Of a DNA stretch of 64,000 nt, positions 51,776 through 63,758 are shown piece after piece. The notes beneath the pieces were generated by a model. That model did no database searches and had not been told where the DNA came from. It saw only the letters and a program-made list of their open reading frames with translations. Both the position numbers and the translations under genes were made by a program. Source of the stretch: Xanthostigma xanthostigma (taxonomy: Eukaryota; Arthropoda; Insecta; Raphidioptera; Raphidiidae); assembly GCA_963575645.1 (NCBI GenBank), contig OY754464.1, positions 5,456,001 through 5,520,000 on the forward strand. Direction: 5' to 3'. Numbering within the stretch: position 1 is the stretch's first letter; every line of letters starts with the position of its first letter.

Positions 51776-53569
51776 ACAATATTATTAAAAGCATTAGCTA
51801 GATCTGTAACTGAATATTATTATATTTCGACGATCCGACACAGTGCCGGATTAACAGAGACAAGGTATGCCTCGGAATCTCTAATTAAATACCTAAGTGA
51901 GGTGATTTTTTTACGGGTTTTAATTTTGGCAAATACCGTGCAGAAAGTTCACAAGATGTCCGCTAAGAGAACTATTCAAGATCAAACACTTTTTTTGCAA
52001 ATATCTCGCTTTGTATTGGTTGTACATTAATTTTGGTTATTAGAAAAATTGTTTGTCAGAAAATTTTCTACAAAAAAGGTTTTATTCAAATTTCACGTAC
52101 GGCTAATAGTTTTCGAGAAAACGAGGTCTAAACTTTTGGAGCAAGGCGCTGTGGACATTCTGCACGTTCTTTGTAATAGCAAAATAATAATAGCTACGTA
52201 CAAAAAAAAAATCACCTCAACAGTGTTTATTAAGACGATTAATCCTAAAAACATTACATTTAATAGGTACATACAACATAGCAATTATTGCAAAATACTT
52301 AATGCCCGGTTGTGTCTTTAAGTAATCTTCATTATGCGAAATATGAAAATATGGAGGTCATTATTACTTTATAAGTGTTTTGTTAGCAAACACCTAGTAG
52401 CTGGCAACACGAATGTCAATAGCAGCGATATCTACAGTTCGTTCCAAAAGTTATTATGCATTCCGTTTTTGGGATATCGTAACAAATCCAAAGTTACTTA
52501 TTACAGAGATTGCCTCGTTCCATCTGACCAATCGGCGTATAAGCACTGGAAAGACATCAGCTGGCGGTTCGTTCGTATTTTTGAAGTGAAACTTTTTTAG
52601 GCGCGCTAGGGAGGCAAATTGGCCTAGATCAGACGAATAGTGAAACGCTTCCCCTTCTCCAGCTTTAACCGGCAGTTGAGAGGAAAGAGTGAAAGAATCG
52701 TTTCTACTCTCTCTGTCAAAGCGTCATGCGCACTCTACAACATATTCTCTATCCACATAATCATTTCCTAATCTTGAAAGAATTAAATCGTCAGCAAATG
52801 CTAGTTTTTCTAAACTATTTCCCATAAAATGGCCTCCACATGCACTTAGAATATCAAAATTCCATAGAGGGGGATGACCCCATATTTATTTACGCTTCTT
52901 CATAATGCTTAATGTTTATTTATGCAAGGTAAGTATTGTATTTTTGTTTTTGTTTTCATTAAATGATATTGCATCGCATTATTACTCATGTTTTCTGTAT
53001 TTTTTCGAGTGCAACATGTCTTTAATGACTTCCGCTCTTATTTATTAGGTACTAGTTTTCCGGCCCGGCTTCATCCGAGCAGAATGTGGTTTCGCAACGC
53101 TCAACACATTTGTCACTTTACTGTATCTCTTACACAGTCGCTATACGGAAATGAACCTATATGGTCAGTCAATCGAAAAAAAGTTTCAGACAAAAGTTGC
53201 AGAGCATCAAGAAGGAAGGACATTGGTGTAGTTTTTTTTTCATTTGGTGTAGGCGTCTTCGAGATAACAAGCTTTCCTCCACTTTTTTAAATAGGAACCC
53301 GTATTTTTTATCTCGGATTACTATTCTTTGTGTCAAAGAAAATAACTTTTGTACCAAGCATTTTTCGATTTGATGTAATCCTGAACTGTTGTTTGGTTCT
53401 TGGAAAAAACCCGACTATATTGTCCGATGCAACTAGTTTTCGAGGATGCTGAACACACAAACAAAATGCAACAGCTCAGCCTATGCGAGGCAGAAACAGG
53501 AACCGCGGGATAAATTAAGAATCAGGATTGCATCAAATCGAAAAATCCGCCAAATCTATACTAATATAT

Positions 53570-53903
53570 AAAGCTGAAGAGTTTGTTTGTTTGTTTGGTT
53601 GAACGCGCTAATCTCAGGAACTACTGGTTCGAAATGAAAAAAAAAATTTTGTTGGATAGCCCATTTATCGAGGATGGCTATAGGCTATATAATATCACGC
53701 TACGACCAATAGGAGCGGAGCATCAATGAAAAATGTTGCAAAATGTAACTCAAAATTTGTCCGTCCAACGAAAACTTTTGAACGGTAACTCCGATCATCA
53801 TGAAATTTAAGCACAACATTCAACTCGGTAAACTAAGATGAGCGTGCGTACTCATGTCCCTCCCCCCATTCGTTCTCGGGTGAAACCGGGCGGGACCGCT
53901 AGT
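53570..53903 (+). mobile_element. Dispersed element with TC-TATACTAATATATAAAG start; Helitron-like ends
   Basis: It begins A|TCTATACTAATATATAAAGC with TTTG repeats and the phrase GGATAGCCCATTTATCGAGG, and ends GGGCGGGACCGCTAG|T. A 5' TC, a 3' CTAG and insertion between A and T fit a non-autonomous Helitron, although the 3' hairpin is weak. The first 140 bp recur at 59329. I recall this motif family from lepidopteran and other insect genomes, but did not check. Confidence 0.5.
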
Positions 53904-54344
53904 GAAAAATAACACTGCACCGATGTCCTGCCCTCTTGATTCCTGCAACTTTTGTCTGAAACTTTTTTTTTCGAAAACTTTACCCTACGAAATGGAAGGA
54001 TGTTCGGGTTTTAAAAAGTCACCTGTATACAGAATATGCCCGTATGATTTACAATACGGATAATAAAACTACTTGTAACAAACAGAGAATAATAAAACCA
54101 GATTCACTTGACTTGCCTTTATATGGCGCTAAAGGTACAAGGAACGACGTACGAGAAATGACAGCAGAGATAGATAACTATATACCTATCATTACGGCCA
54201 TTAGTTATAAAGGCGGATTCACACAACCGATGTACAGCATGATTTTCGATCGCCGGTCCAAGGTTGCGCGCCACTGTTCAAGGAGGTTAGAGATTCAATA
54301 ATATTTTTCCAAATCTTCTTGGCTTCCGGGCTTGTTGGCTTATG

Positions 54345-54501
54345 TCCTTCTAGAATGTTCGCAGGTAAGTGTGTCGACGACTGGTGTTCTCCCTTCTCAG
54401 CGTGTCAGTGATCTCTGGTCGGTCGTAGTTCGTTCTACGACCGATCAGAAGGGAGAACACTAGTCGTCGACGCACTTACCTGGGAGCATTCTAGAAGGAA
54501 C
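54345..54501. repeat. Foldback unit with TTCTAGAATG ends
   Basis: CCTTCTAGAATGTTCGCAGG then TAAGTGTGTCGACGACTGGT is mirrored at the right (ACTAGTCGTCGACGCACTTA, CCTGGGAGCATTCTAGAAGG). A central pair (CGGTCGTAG TTCGTT CTACGACCG) extends it. It folds almost completely. Confidence 0.7.
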
Positions 54502-54925
54502 ACATTGCCTTTGATAATGCCTACTGCAGTTGTAGACGAAACGTCAGGTAAAAATACCAATGGACTACGGCCCACAAGTCCCGAAACCGAGAATGTTTGG
54601 AACAACACCTGCCATGTCTACACGCAATAGTATTTTTGTTTGTTGTTTTATGTTATCATTTCAATACACGCTTATGACCTCACTTGCTGGGAATCGAAAA
54701 TGAATCACAATCAATCAATCGATAGAATATGTCGACCGATATATATATATTAGACTAACGTTGAACAATGACAAACTTTTTTTTTATTTTACAATAGCCT
54801 ATTTAAAAAAATTACAATAGCCTATTTCACGACACTCGAGTCAGTCCCGACTGCCGAGTGATTAATATAAACAGGCAGATAGGCAAAAATTCTGAAAACT
54901 CGTTTCGTGCAAAATACCTTATGCC

Positions 54926-55433
54926 GGCACTTCACATGGCTATTTGTATTTGTGTATTTGGCAAACAATTACCAAGTGCGGAGGGTCTATTTGACAAAGT
55001 GTTGGCCTTATTTGCCTATTTGACAAATAAGGCCAATACCAAATAAGTACGCGTTACCGTGCGCTTGTCGGTTTTTCGAGGCACATCAAAGGAGTCAAAT
55101 AGGCAAATACGGCAAATAAACCGTCCACACAATGGCTATATTCAGAAGCGCACGCGCCGTGAACCTGTACGGACGTGCAGTATTTTTGTGTCTGAGCTGT
55201 GAGCGAGAACTGGAACAATTACTATTGAAAATGAATTGGGACAATGAAACAGTGCTAAAATTCCTGGAATTTTGAACCTGCGTTCTGCTGTCAAATGTTC
55301 GTGTGTTTGCTATTTGACTGCCATGATTGGATGGTCGTATTTGCCTCTATTTGCATGTTTGTCTTGAACGTCATATATTTTGCCAAATACAACAAACACC
55401 CAATAGCGAACACAAATAGCCATGTGAAGTGCC
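54926..55433. mobile_element. MITE with GGCACTTCACATGGCTATTTG ends
   Basis: GGCACTTCACATGGCTATTT at 54926 is mirrored by AAATAGCCATGTGAAGTGCC ending 55433. The 508-bp body has further inverted words (TTTGGCAAAC, GCCAAATA) and no coding potential. It sits 10 bp from the next MITE. Confidence 0.75.
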
Positions 55434-55443
55434 ACCGTTAAAA

Positions 55444-55698
55444 CAGGGCTGCCCAACCTATTAGTAGGTGCGATCTACTTTTTTTTTAAATAGTGTCATC
55501 GCGATCTACCAATATGCGAAAAAAAAATAAAAATCGCTTTTATAACGTTGCAAATATAAAAAGTTTATTAAACATTTAAGTGGGAACAAAAATTATACAA
55601 TATCGAGTATAGTCATATAAAAAAATAAAGAAACAAAATTAGGAATATAGTGAAATAATTCGACCGGTAGATCGCGATCGACTGGTTGAGCACCCCTG
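55444..55698. mobile_element. Short hAT-type MITE, 8-bp TSD
   Basis: The left end CAGGGCTGCCCAACCTATTA and the right end GACTGGTTGAGCACCCCTG are inverted repeats of the widespread CAGGGGTGCYCAACC type. GATCTAC/GTAGATC subterminal words are also inverted. Flanking 8-mers are CGTTAAAA (55436-55443) and CCTTAAAA (55699-55706), one mismatch. Confidence 0.8.
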
Positions 55699-56753
55699 CC
55701 TTAAAACGTCATTGCTTTAAATTTTAAAACATATCTATAATATGAATATTTTTTGTGTGGATCCAGCTTTACTTTTATCATGATTACTGCCATTATAAAA
55801 GTATGCAGCTCACATGTATAGCTGTGTGAGACTTCCGTGTTATTTACTTTATTATAGAATCTTTTTTTTCTGATCAGCGATCACAGACTATCCCAATCTG
55901 AATTTTCAATTAGTAATATACAGCCGTATTACGTATTTTCAGCCGTATATTTTCAGCTGACTTTACTGACACGTATTTTCAAGTTTTTAATCCCTACTTC
56001 TTCAGCAAAGTGTCTTCATTTACAATGCTGATTTGAGTAAACATATATAATGATACGGAACGTCCGCAGCGTTCTCTCTCTGAACTTCAGACACTTTCAT
56101 TTATGGCAAGCATACCCCCTAGGCGCTAGTGTAGGTACTCTAGTTATTTATATCTCTATGGTTATACTTATGAAATGTCAACAATGAATCCAATCAACGA
56201 CGTCGTATATAACGATGTATATTTGATCGTTATTTCAGTGGACATATGACTATAAAAAAGATTTAAGCTAACGAAGGAAGTTAAGAAAGCGGCGGGTTAT
56301 ATAATATAAAAATTTAAAAATTCCTGATATTCTGAATAGACGTGGCCGTATCAAAAGCTTTCTGTTTGCAACTTTTATATATGTATTTCAGTCTCTTCTT
56401 AACAAAATTTCCGCTGATGCCCCTCCAAGCACTTCAGCTAGCTCGGGACCCACAAGTCGTCACATTTACAATATCATATTGCATTTTATGCTTTGTTTTC
56501 AATGAATAGTATCGTGAACTTTACAGTCCTATAACTGGTACACCTTGGAGAGGTTCAAAGTCGGCATGGAACTATAAATAACAAACAATAATAAATAAAA
56601 CATCTGCACCAGAGACAATCAACCAGCAATTGTTATTTGTTAATTTGCAAAACAAAGCAGTAAACTATTCTTTCAAAATTCCGTAATACTAGAGTACATG
56701 GTAAATTATTTCAATTTTCAATTGATTATTGATCGTTGAAAAACCCTCTTTAT

Positions 56754-57523
56754 ATACAGGGTGTCACATTAAGAATGGGACATAGAACAACCGCAGATTC
56801 TTCAATTCAAAATAAAACGATTAAGCGAAATATGCTTAGATAAAATGTTACTCGCTCTACCAGTGGCGTACGGCAGGAGTAAGTAATGCTTGTACGCCTT
56901 CTAAATGTTACGCCGCTGTCTAAATTTTAATTTTGACTATAATTTTAATTTTTTTGATATTTTCTAAGTCAATAATGTACACTTGCTAGTTTGTTGTAAA
57001 GTCATTGGTTTTCGAGATATTCGCAGTTTTTTTAAGACAAAATTGTAAAAATGAATATTATTAATAATAATACAAATAAAAAGTACATGTCTATCTATCT
57101 TTAACTGCGAATATCTCGAAAACCAATGACTTTACAACAAACTAACAAGTGTACATTATTGACTTAGAAAATATCAAAAAAATTAAAATTATAGTCAAAA
57201 TTTAAATTTAGACAGCGGCGTAACATTTAGAAGGGGTACAAGCATTACTTACTCCTGCCGTACACCACTGGTAGAGCGTACTGAACTAATTTTTTTATTG
57301 TTAGGTGCATTTTATGATATTTAACAAGTGTGCCGATTTGAGTAAAATTATACGGTGTATTAAAAAAAATTATGGACATTAATAATTTTTCAGTTTTCAA
57401 CTTCAACACCCCGTATTTCGGAAACGAGTAACATTTTATCTAAGCATATTTCGCTTAATCGTTTTATTTTGAATTGGAGAATCTGCGGTTGTTCTATGTC
57501 CCATTCTTAATGGGACACCCAGT
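56754..57523. mobile_element. Foldback element with nested foldback insertion
   Basis: The outer ends (ATACAGGGTGTCACATTAAG...TTACTCG) are inverted at 57420-57523. Inside, a second unit starting CAGTGGCGTACGGCAGGAGT (about 56872) and ending CTCCTGCCGTACACCACTG (about 57271) has arms of about 200 bp and a loop around 57030-57100. The inner ends are hAT-like (CAGTGGCG), but their flanks CGCTCTAC/GTAGAGCG are inverted, not direct, so the inner unit may simply be part of the same foldback. Confidence 0.75.
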
Positions 57524-58221
57524 ATTTTACTAGCTGTTCTATCCATCTCTAGTGATTCGTTTATTCTAATTGATACAGTGCGGTCCAAAATAATTGGCAG
57601 TAAATAAAAATTCGTTATCCGCGTCTGGTCGCTTATAGTTCTTCTAAACTAATAGCATGCGAGCCGCCGTAGAACGCCTGGCAGATGTGAAACATAAAAA
57701 CCGAAATTCTAGTAACTAAACGGCCTGTCATATCTAACGAAATTCTAATAACTAAATTAAACATATCACCAAACGCCACGTTAGCCACTCCGACACACAC
57801 ACTAACACGCAGCTGTCCAACGCATACACACAGCAAGCGCAAATGAAACGTAACACGTCCCGTGAACAGCGTCGCGCCAATTGCATTTTAACTCCCAACC
57901 AAACGCGCCATTAGATGTTCCACATCAAAAATCTACTCCCTCCCCATTTGGGTAGTTTTTCTAAGCGTCGGACACGCAGTGTTATTTCTTTTATAAGAAT
58001 TTTTCACACTTCTTTTAGAGACACGTGTACCGTTTAAAAAAGTTTACACTCTTCATAGGACACTTATCTTTTCGATTTTGATTAAGAACACTCAAATGGC
58101 TTGTTTCTAACACATAATCGTTTTGGAAAAATCTTTTCACCCCTTTAGGAGTTAACGTTCTTAGTGGTCGTCTATACGAGTCAGTCAGTCAGTGTGGACG
58201 CACTTATTTTATAACACATAC

Positions 58222-59126
58222 ACAGGGTGTTTGGCACATGAACCGACACAATTTTTTGGGGGGTTCTCGTGGTCATTGTGATCATTTTAACCCCAATGAC
58301 TTTTGCCCTAAGTGTCATGGTTATCGAGATACGATTTTTTTTAGTTATTTTCGAAAATCGGTCTAAAAATTGCCTTCAAAAAATCGTAACCTGTTTGTTT
58401 TTGGTACTAGAGACACGAAAATACATTTATTGAGTTCGCGAATGACTCCTTGTTCTAAATGAATCATAATTTTATGCAAATAGTATCAGGAAAAAGACCC
58501 TATGGACTTTTAAAGTGCCTGTATTAATAAAAATCAGTAGAAAAAAATAATTTAAAAATCATTTTAAAAAAAAATTAACGGGTATTTAGAAATTAGTTTT
58601 GTTTAGAAAAATACTCCACTTGATATTTTTTGGCGCACGAGTTGACTCTTGCAAACTGGTAATGTTTAATTTGGCTACATTCTGAATGATAAATATGACA
58701 TGTGGCATATCGTTGAAAAGAGGATAAAGTGGAGTATTTTTCTAAACAAAACTAATTTCTAAATACCCGTTAATTTTTTTTTAAAATGATTTTTAAATTA
58801 TTTTTTTCTACTGATTTTTATTAATACAGGCACTTTAAAAGTCCATAGGGTCTTTTTCCTGATACTATTTGCATAAAATTATGATTCATTTAGAACAAGG
58901 AGTCATTCGCGAACTCAATAAATGTATTTTCGTGTCTCTAGTACCAAAAACAAACAGGTTACGATTTTTTGAAGGCAATTTTTAGACCGATTTTCGAAAA
59001 TAACTAAAAAAAATCGTATCTCGATAACCATGACACTTAGGGCAAAAGTCATTGGGGTTAAAATGATCACAATGACCACGAGAACCCCCCAAAAAATTGT
59101 GTCGGTTCATGTGCCAAACACCCTGT
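58222..59126. repeat. Apparently perfect 400-bp inverted repeat with 105-bp loop
   Basis: The left arm 58222-58621 and right arm 58727-59126 read as exact reverse complements by eye, without gaps. The tip is ACAGGGTGTTTGGCACATGA / TCATGTGCCAAACACCCTGT. The loop 58622-58726 is unrelated to the arms. ACAGGGTG tips match the neighbouring foldback at 56754. No coding capacity. Confidence 0.9.
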
Positions 59127-59328
59127 ATATAGAGATTGATGCAAGGTTTCTCATAAATACGTAAGCATACAAATTGTTAATTAATAATTATTTAAATTAA
59201 ATACTCACTCAAACAATGTCTAATAAATAATAATATTATATCACACTGAAATATTGATTGGCAGGGTAAAGGCACCCATGGACGACCACTTAATATGTAT
59301 AGAATAGATTATACGAATATAAATCAAT

Positions 59329-59796
59329 CTATACCTACTAATATATAAAGCTGAAGAGTTTGTTTGTTTGTTTGGTTGAACGCGCTAATCTCAGGAACTA
59401 CTGGTTCGAATTGAAAAAATTTTTTTTTGCTGGATAGCCCATTTATCGAGGAAGGCTATAGGCTATAAATTATAAATTCCTATCTAGATAACTTAATAGC
59501 TCTGTTCCAAGTTGTCTGAGAGCGGTAAAGGAACCGCCACAGTTTTGCGCAGTAGCTCAAAAACCGATACAAACAGTTTCGTTTTTGCTATTGCGCAACA
59601 CGTCGATGGTTCGGTTAGCGTACTCAGGCAGCGTTGCAAAATTGGTCTCCGCGAAAAGCGCTTTTATTTTAACGCATTAGTCCATCCTGAAGGCCCATTC
59701 TAAATATTGGTGAAAAAACTTTTCAAATCGGATGAGTAGTTTCGGAGTTTATCTTCTACATTCAAACTTTACCTCTTCGTAATATTAGTACCTAAT
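59329..59796 (+). mobile_element. Second copy of the TC-TATAC..TACTAATATATAAAG element
   Basis: The start (ACTAATATATAAAGCTGAAG, GGATAGCCCATTTATCGAGG) matches 53570. The body then differs and ends CCTCTTCGTAATATTAGTA, a rough inverse of the start (TACTAATAT...GAAGAG). The two copies therefore share a 5' end but not a 3' end. Confidence 0.55.
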
Positions 59797-61017
59797 AGAA
59801 CGTAGGTAAATGTTGTCTTCATCACCTATAACCCACAGATAAGTGGTCGGGAGTTGGTGGCTTTACCCTATAAATCTAAATTGAATTGAATTGCTGAAAT
59901 ATTTTCATTTTATTACACACTGATTTAAATTATATTTATTTCATTTTTTATTGGGTCAGATTTAGATGTTATTTACTAATTTACACTTTCTCTATTGTTT
60001 CAATTTTTACAATAAATGCGGCAATTTCATACATGTTACAATCTAAAGCATTTAATTGAATAATTCAATACGGTAACACATTAGACATTGAAAAATGAAA
60101 TCAATGAACTAAACATGGACGTTTCAATACCAATATCTTCTACACTTATATATAAAATTCCCGCGTTACAATTTTGGCCGCATTAATCTCACAGACCACT
60201 GAACCGATTTTTATGAAATATTATAAATGTGTCTTGGTGTAACTTACGCTATAGGATAGTTTTTATTAAATATTTTGTACAAAAATACGGTGTTGTGAAA
60301 AAAACTGTTTTAGTAACATTAACGACATCTGATAGAATTCGCTCAAAGCTTTTAGCGCAAATCTGTTAGAATTTGCCGTTGATACACCCAAATAATTTCA
60401 AGTTCAACTTTGAATACCACTTTGGTATAGAATTTTAAAAATAACAAAACAAGGTATGTCTTACAATTTATACGATTAATATAAATATATCAAAATCAAC
60501 CGAGTGTATCGCCACTAATGTATTATATAGATTGGATTTCTGCATTTCGAGCTATTGATGCTGGGTTGCAGAAGGCATTCTCAAAAAATTTGATTTGACA
60601 ACGATCACATAATTGCAGTGTTCATATATGCAGGAGCAGACTAACACTGTGAAACTCCCTGTCATGTAGAACATTAGATTGTACTCGCACAAAAACAAAT
60701 TATTTTTTATTACTCATGCGGGAAAAGTGGTATGTTTACGCACGCTGTTACGGTTGAAAAGTAGCTATTTTCATTTGCGTGCGGAAACTTTATTTGTCGC
60801 ACTGAAATTATTGTTTGCCGCACGCAAATTCAGAGTTACAATAGTTACCAATACAATAACAATTTTAGCTGAATTGTCAACTTTTTAATGACTTAATTTT
60901 AATTTTTATTACTTCTAATTTCTTTTTTTAATTCGTAATAAAATTTTAATTCAATTTAATTCGTAATAAAAAATAGTATGTGCAACCCGTGCGGCATTGT
61001 CGCACTAGTTGCACAAT

Positions 61018-61022
61018 ATACT

Positions 61023-61059
<37 letters not shown>

Positions 61060-62930
61060 TATTTTTCGTTACAATTGACAAAAAGTTTGTAACAAGTCAT
61101 TTAAAATTGTTTACACTATAAAATCACTTAGTTTGTAAAATTCTTTGTTTACCAGTTCATTCCCTAGAACTTCCTTGAAACGAGGCAGCGACTCAATGTT
61201 CTTTATTTTAGTTGGAAGAGTGTTGTATAACTTTAAACAGTTGTAAAGTGCACCTCCCTCAAAGGAAGTTAAGGAATGAGCTGGCAAACGAAAATCATTT
61301 GCTCCCCTAGTGTTGAGATTATGGTTCAATTTGTAATTTTCAAAAACTGACGGATTTTTCCTGACAAACATAAGACATTCATAAATATACACACAGGGAA
61401 GCGTCATAAGACCATGTCTCCTAAATATCCCTCTGCATGTATCTCGTGCTCTTAAACCGGCTAATGTCCTTACGGCATATTTTTGCAATTTAAAAATTAT
61501 GTCAGTATTTGCAGCTCCCCAAAAAATGATGCCATATCTAATCCTGGCTAGAAAGCTTCCAAAATACATTATCCTTAATGTGTTAGTGTCTACTGAACGT
61601 GACATATGCCTCAGAGAGTAGCAAATTTTGCTCAATTGCCTAGCCAAGTCATTAAGATGCGATGACCATTTGATATGCTGATTTATTGTTAAGCCTAAGA
61701 ATTTAGTATCTGCAGACAGTTCGAAGTTACAAGTTCCTAAAGTAATATTTTTTGAAATTTGGGCTGTCCCTTGTGACGTTTGAAAAACCATTATGGTAGT
61801 TTTACTTTTATTTAAAGATAATTTATTACTTTCAAACCAGTTTGTAGCATTTGTCAAGACTTTGGAGGCTGTTTGAGACAGTTCATGCAAATTTCTTCCC
61901 GTAATTAACAAATTTGTATCATCAGCATAGCAAATGGTCCTCGCATCAACAACTTGGCTAGGCAAGTCATTTATGTATAAAATAAAGAGCAATGGTCCTA
62001 AAACACTGCCCTGAGGCACACCCATAGTAATTGTATTCAAATCTGAATTGACGTTACCATTATCGCTCATTAAGCTTACGTATTGTTGCCTATTAGTGAG
62101 ATAGGACCTAGTCCACTCCAGAACCTGTCCTCTGATTCCATATCTGGATAATTTACAAATTAATATATCGTGATCAACGCAATCAAAGGCTTTCGATAGA
62201 TCAAGGAAGATCCCCATAGAGATCTCGCGTTTCTCAAAAGTTTTTAATGCATGCGTCATAAAATCAAAGATCGCAGTATTAGTGGAACGTGCTTTCATAA
62301 AGCCATGTTGACTATTTGATATAGTGTTATTTTTATTTAAAAATGATTCTATACGATTATACATAATGTATTCAAAAATTTTTGAGAAAGCTGATAGCAA
62401 GCTTATCGGCCGGTAATTTGTAACATTGGTGCTATCTCCCTTTTTAAAAACAGGTATTACTACCGCTAATTTTAATTTTTGTGGGAAGGTACCTTCTAGA
62501 AGAGAAGTGTTTATAATATTTTCCAGAGGCTCTAAAATAGCTTGATGTATGCATTTTAATAAAGAATTAGAAATTTCATCATAGCCAGATGACTTTTTGT
62601 TTTTAAGTTTATTAATGATATTGGTGATCTCATCTTTGGTGCACGGGAAAGCAAACATTGATTCTAATATAGATGGTTTAATTGCACTCGTATATTGGAA
62701 ATTTCCTGAATTATTTCTAATTTGTTTGGAGCTATTTATAAAGAAATCATTGAAAATATTTGCAATTTTTACTGGAGAATCTACTAATACATCGTTATAG
62801 CTAATTATCGCAGATTTTTGTTTTAAGGCACCATTTTTACTATTTTCATTTATTATTTGCCATGCGGTTTTACTAATATTATCACTTTTCATAATGTGAT
62901 CTTTTTGCTAACTCTATTACGTGTATTGCT
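61018..62930 (-). mobile_element. 5'-truncated non-LTR retrotransposon (LINE) copy
   Basis: On the minus strand the reverse transcriptase frame is followed by about 50 bases of 3' UTR and a TTA-triplet tail (61023-61060). Upstream of the reading frame the sequence RNRVSKKIT is recognisable in another frame just before the ATG, so a small frameshift lies near 62890. The endonuclease and ORF1 parts are absent. This is the usual product of incomplete reverse transcription. Confidence 0.85.
61111..62892 (-). CDS. Reverse transcriptase domain of a jockey/CR1-like LINE
   Basis: 593 codons without a stop. The core RT motifs are in order: VVIPVFKKGD...NYRPISLLSAFSKIFE (about 144-169), SQHGFMKARSTNTAIFDF, FLDLSKAFDCVDH (catalytic Asp region), GVPQGSVLGPLLFILYINDL and CYADDTN (YADD active site), then NKSKT and the thumb region. 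The C-terminal part (FWGAANTDIIFKLQKYAVRT) is typical of jockey/CR1-group insect LINEs. There is no APE endonuclease, so it is a truncated copy even though the RT reads through intact. It could still be translated if transcribed from a neighbour, but nothing here suggests that. Confidence 0.9.
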   Translation of the reverse strand: MKSDNISKTAWQIINENSKNGALKQKSAIISYNDVLVDSPVKIANIFNDFFINSSKQIRNNSGNFQYTSAIKPSILESMFAFPCTKDEITNIINKLKNKKSSGYDEISNSLLKCIHQAILEPLENIINTSLLEGTFPQKLKLAVVIPVFKKGDSTNVTNYRPISLLSAFSKIFEYIMYNRIESFLNKNNTISNSQHGFMKARSTNTAIFDFMTHALKTFEKREISMGIFLDLSKAFDCVDHDILICKLSRYGIRGQVLEWTRSYLTNRQQYVSLMSDNGNVNSDLNTITMGVPQGSVLGPLLFILYINDLPSQVVDARTICYADDTNLLITGRNLHELSQTASKVLTNATNWFESNKLSLNKSKTTIMVFQTSQGTAQISKNITLGTCNFELSADTKFLGLTINQHIKWSSHLNDLARQLSKICYSLRHMSRSVDTNTLRIMYFGSFLARIRYGIIFWGAANTDIIFKLQKYAVRTLAGLRARDTCRGIFRRHGLMTLPCVYIYECLMFVRKNPSVFENYKLNHNLNTRGANDFRLPAHSLTSFEGGALYNCLKLYNTLPTKIKNIESLPRFKEVLGNELVNKEFYKLSDFIV

Positions 62931-63758
62931 GGTCGCAGTTGCGTCTGCCGTACGCACTGAAAAACTGATTCAACTGCAAGATCACAGGTGGACGTCCGGC
63001 AGTGCAACGTCGACACTGAGGTATTTGTGCATTGCCGCAGCGACACCGTGCGTTTCGAAAACGCACGTCTGCAAATGTATAGATAAACTGATATATTTGG
63101 AGGTTATGTTATGAATCATGAGCACTTGAAAATGTGTCTCGCATATTAACACTTAGCACGTAGTAATTCACATTGATATACAAAATTATATACCTATTAG
63201 AATAATCCTTATATATTTGTGTTCAAAATGAAAATGTCTTTCCATTCAAAAACAATTGCGATTGATTATGTGAATAATGTTAATTCAATGTTTATTGAGC
63301 ACGTCATTTATTATTTGCAAACAAAGTGTAAAAATAATTTATTCGACATGACTCAAAAAAATAGAACATAAATAAGAAGAAACTGAATAGAGAAAACCAT
63401 GACGCGCATTTAAAAGCTTGTTTATTGGCCTGAAGACATTTTCAGACCTGTTTCAAACAAATAACAGTTGACGCAATCTTGAGGTATGAACCGTAAGACT
63501 ATTGTAACGAAAAAAATAAGTCAGTATTTTTATGAATTAAAGGGCATAATATTATTATTAATATCTATCAGGAACAACATTCTATTTTTGCAGTAGTTTG
63601 AATTTGTTCATGCAAAAAAAAAACTTGTATTAGGTAGTTCACTTTAATCCAACACTATAAAGATGCCGTTTGTTCGTGTGTTTTTCAACCAGAGTCGAAT
63701 TCTTTCACTGTATAATAGTCAACTTCTTCCCGAGTGATGTCGGCAAAATATTATTGTC

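Noticed and set aside
56872-57271. Inner unit called as a separate hAT insertion
   Set aside because: The ends look hAT-like, but the flanks CGCTCTAC/GTAGAGCG are inverted, not directly duplicated, so an independent insertion is not demonstrated.
57633-57842. Candidate FEM1C 5' exon or promoter on the minus strand (GC-richer patch at 57.6-57.9 kb)
   Set aside because: No ankyrin-family N-terminal residues and no suitable donor in phase 0 could be found; base composition alone is not enough.
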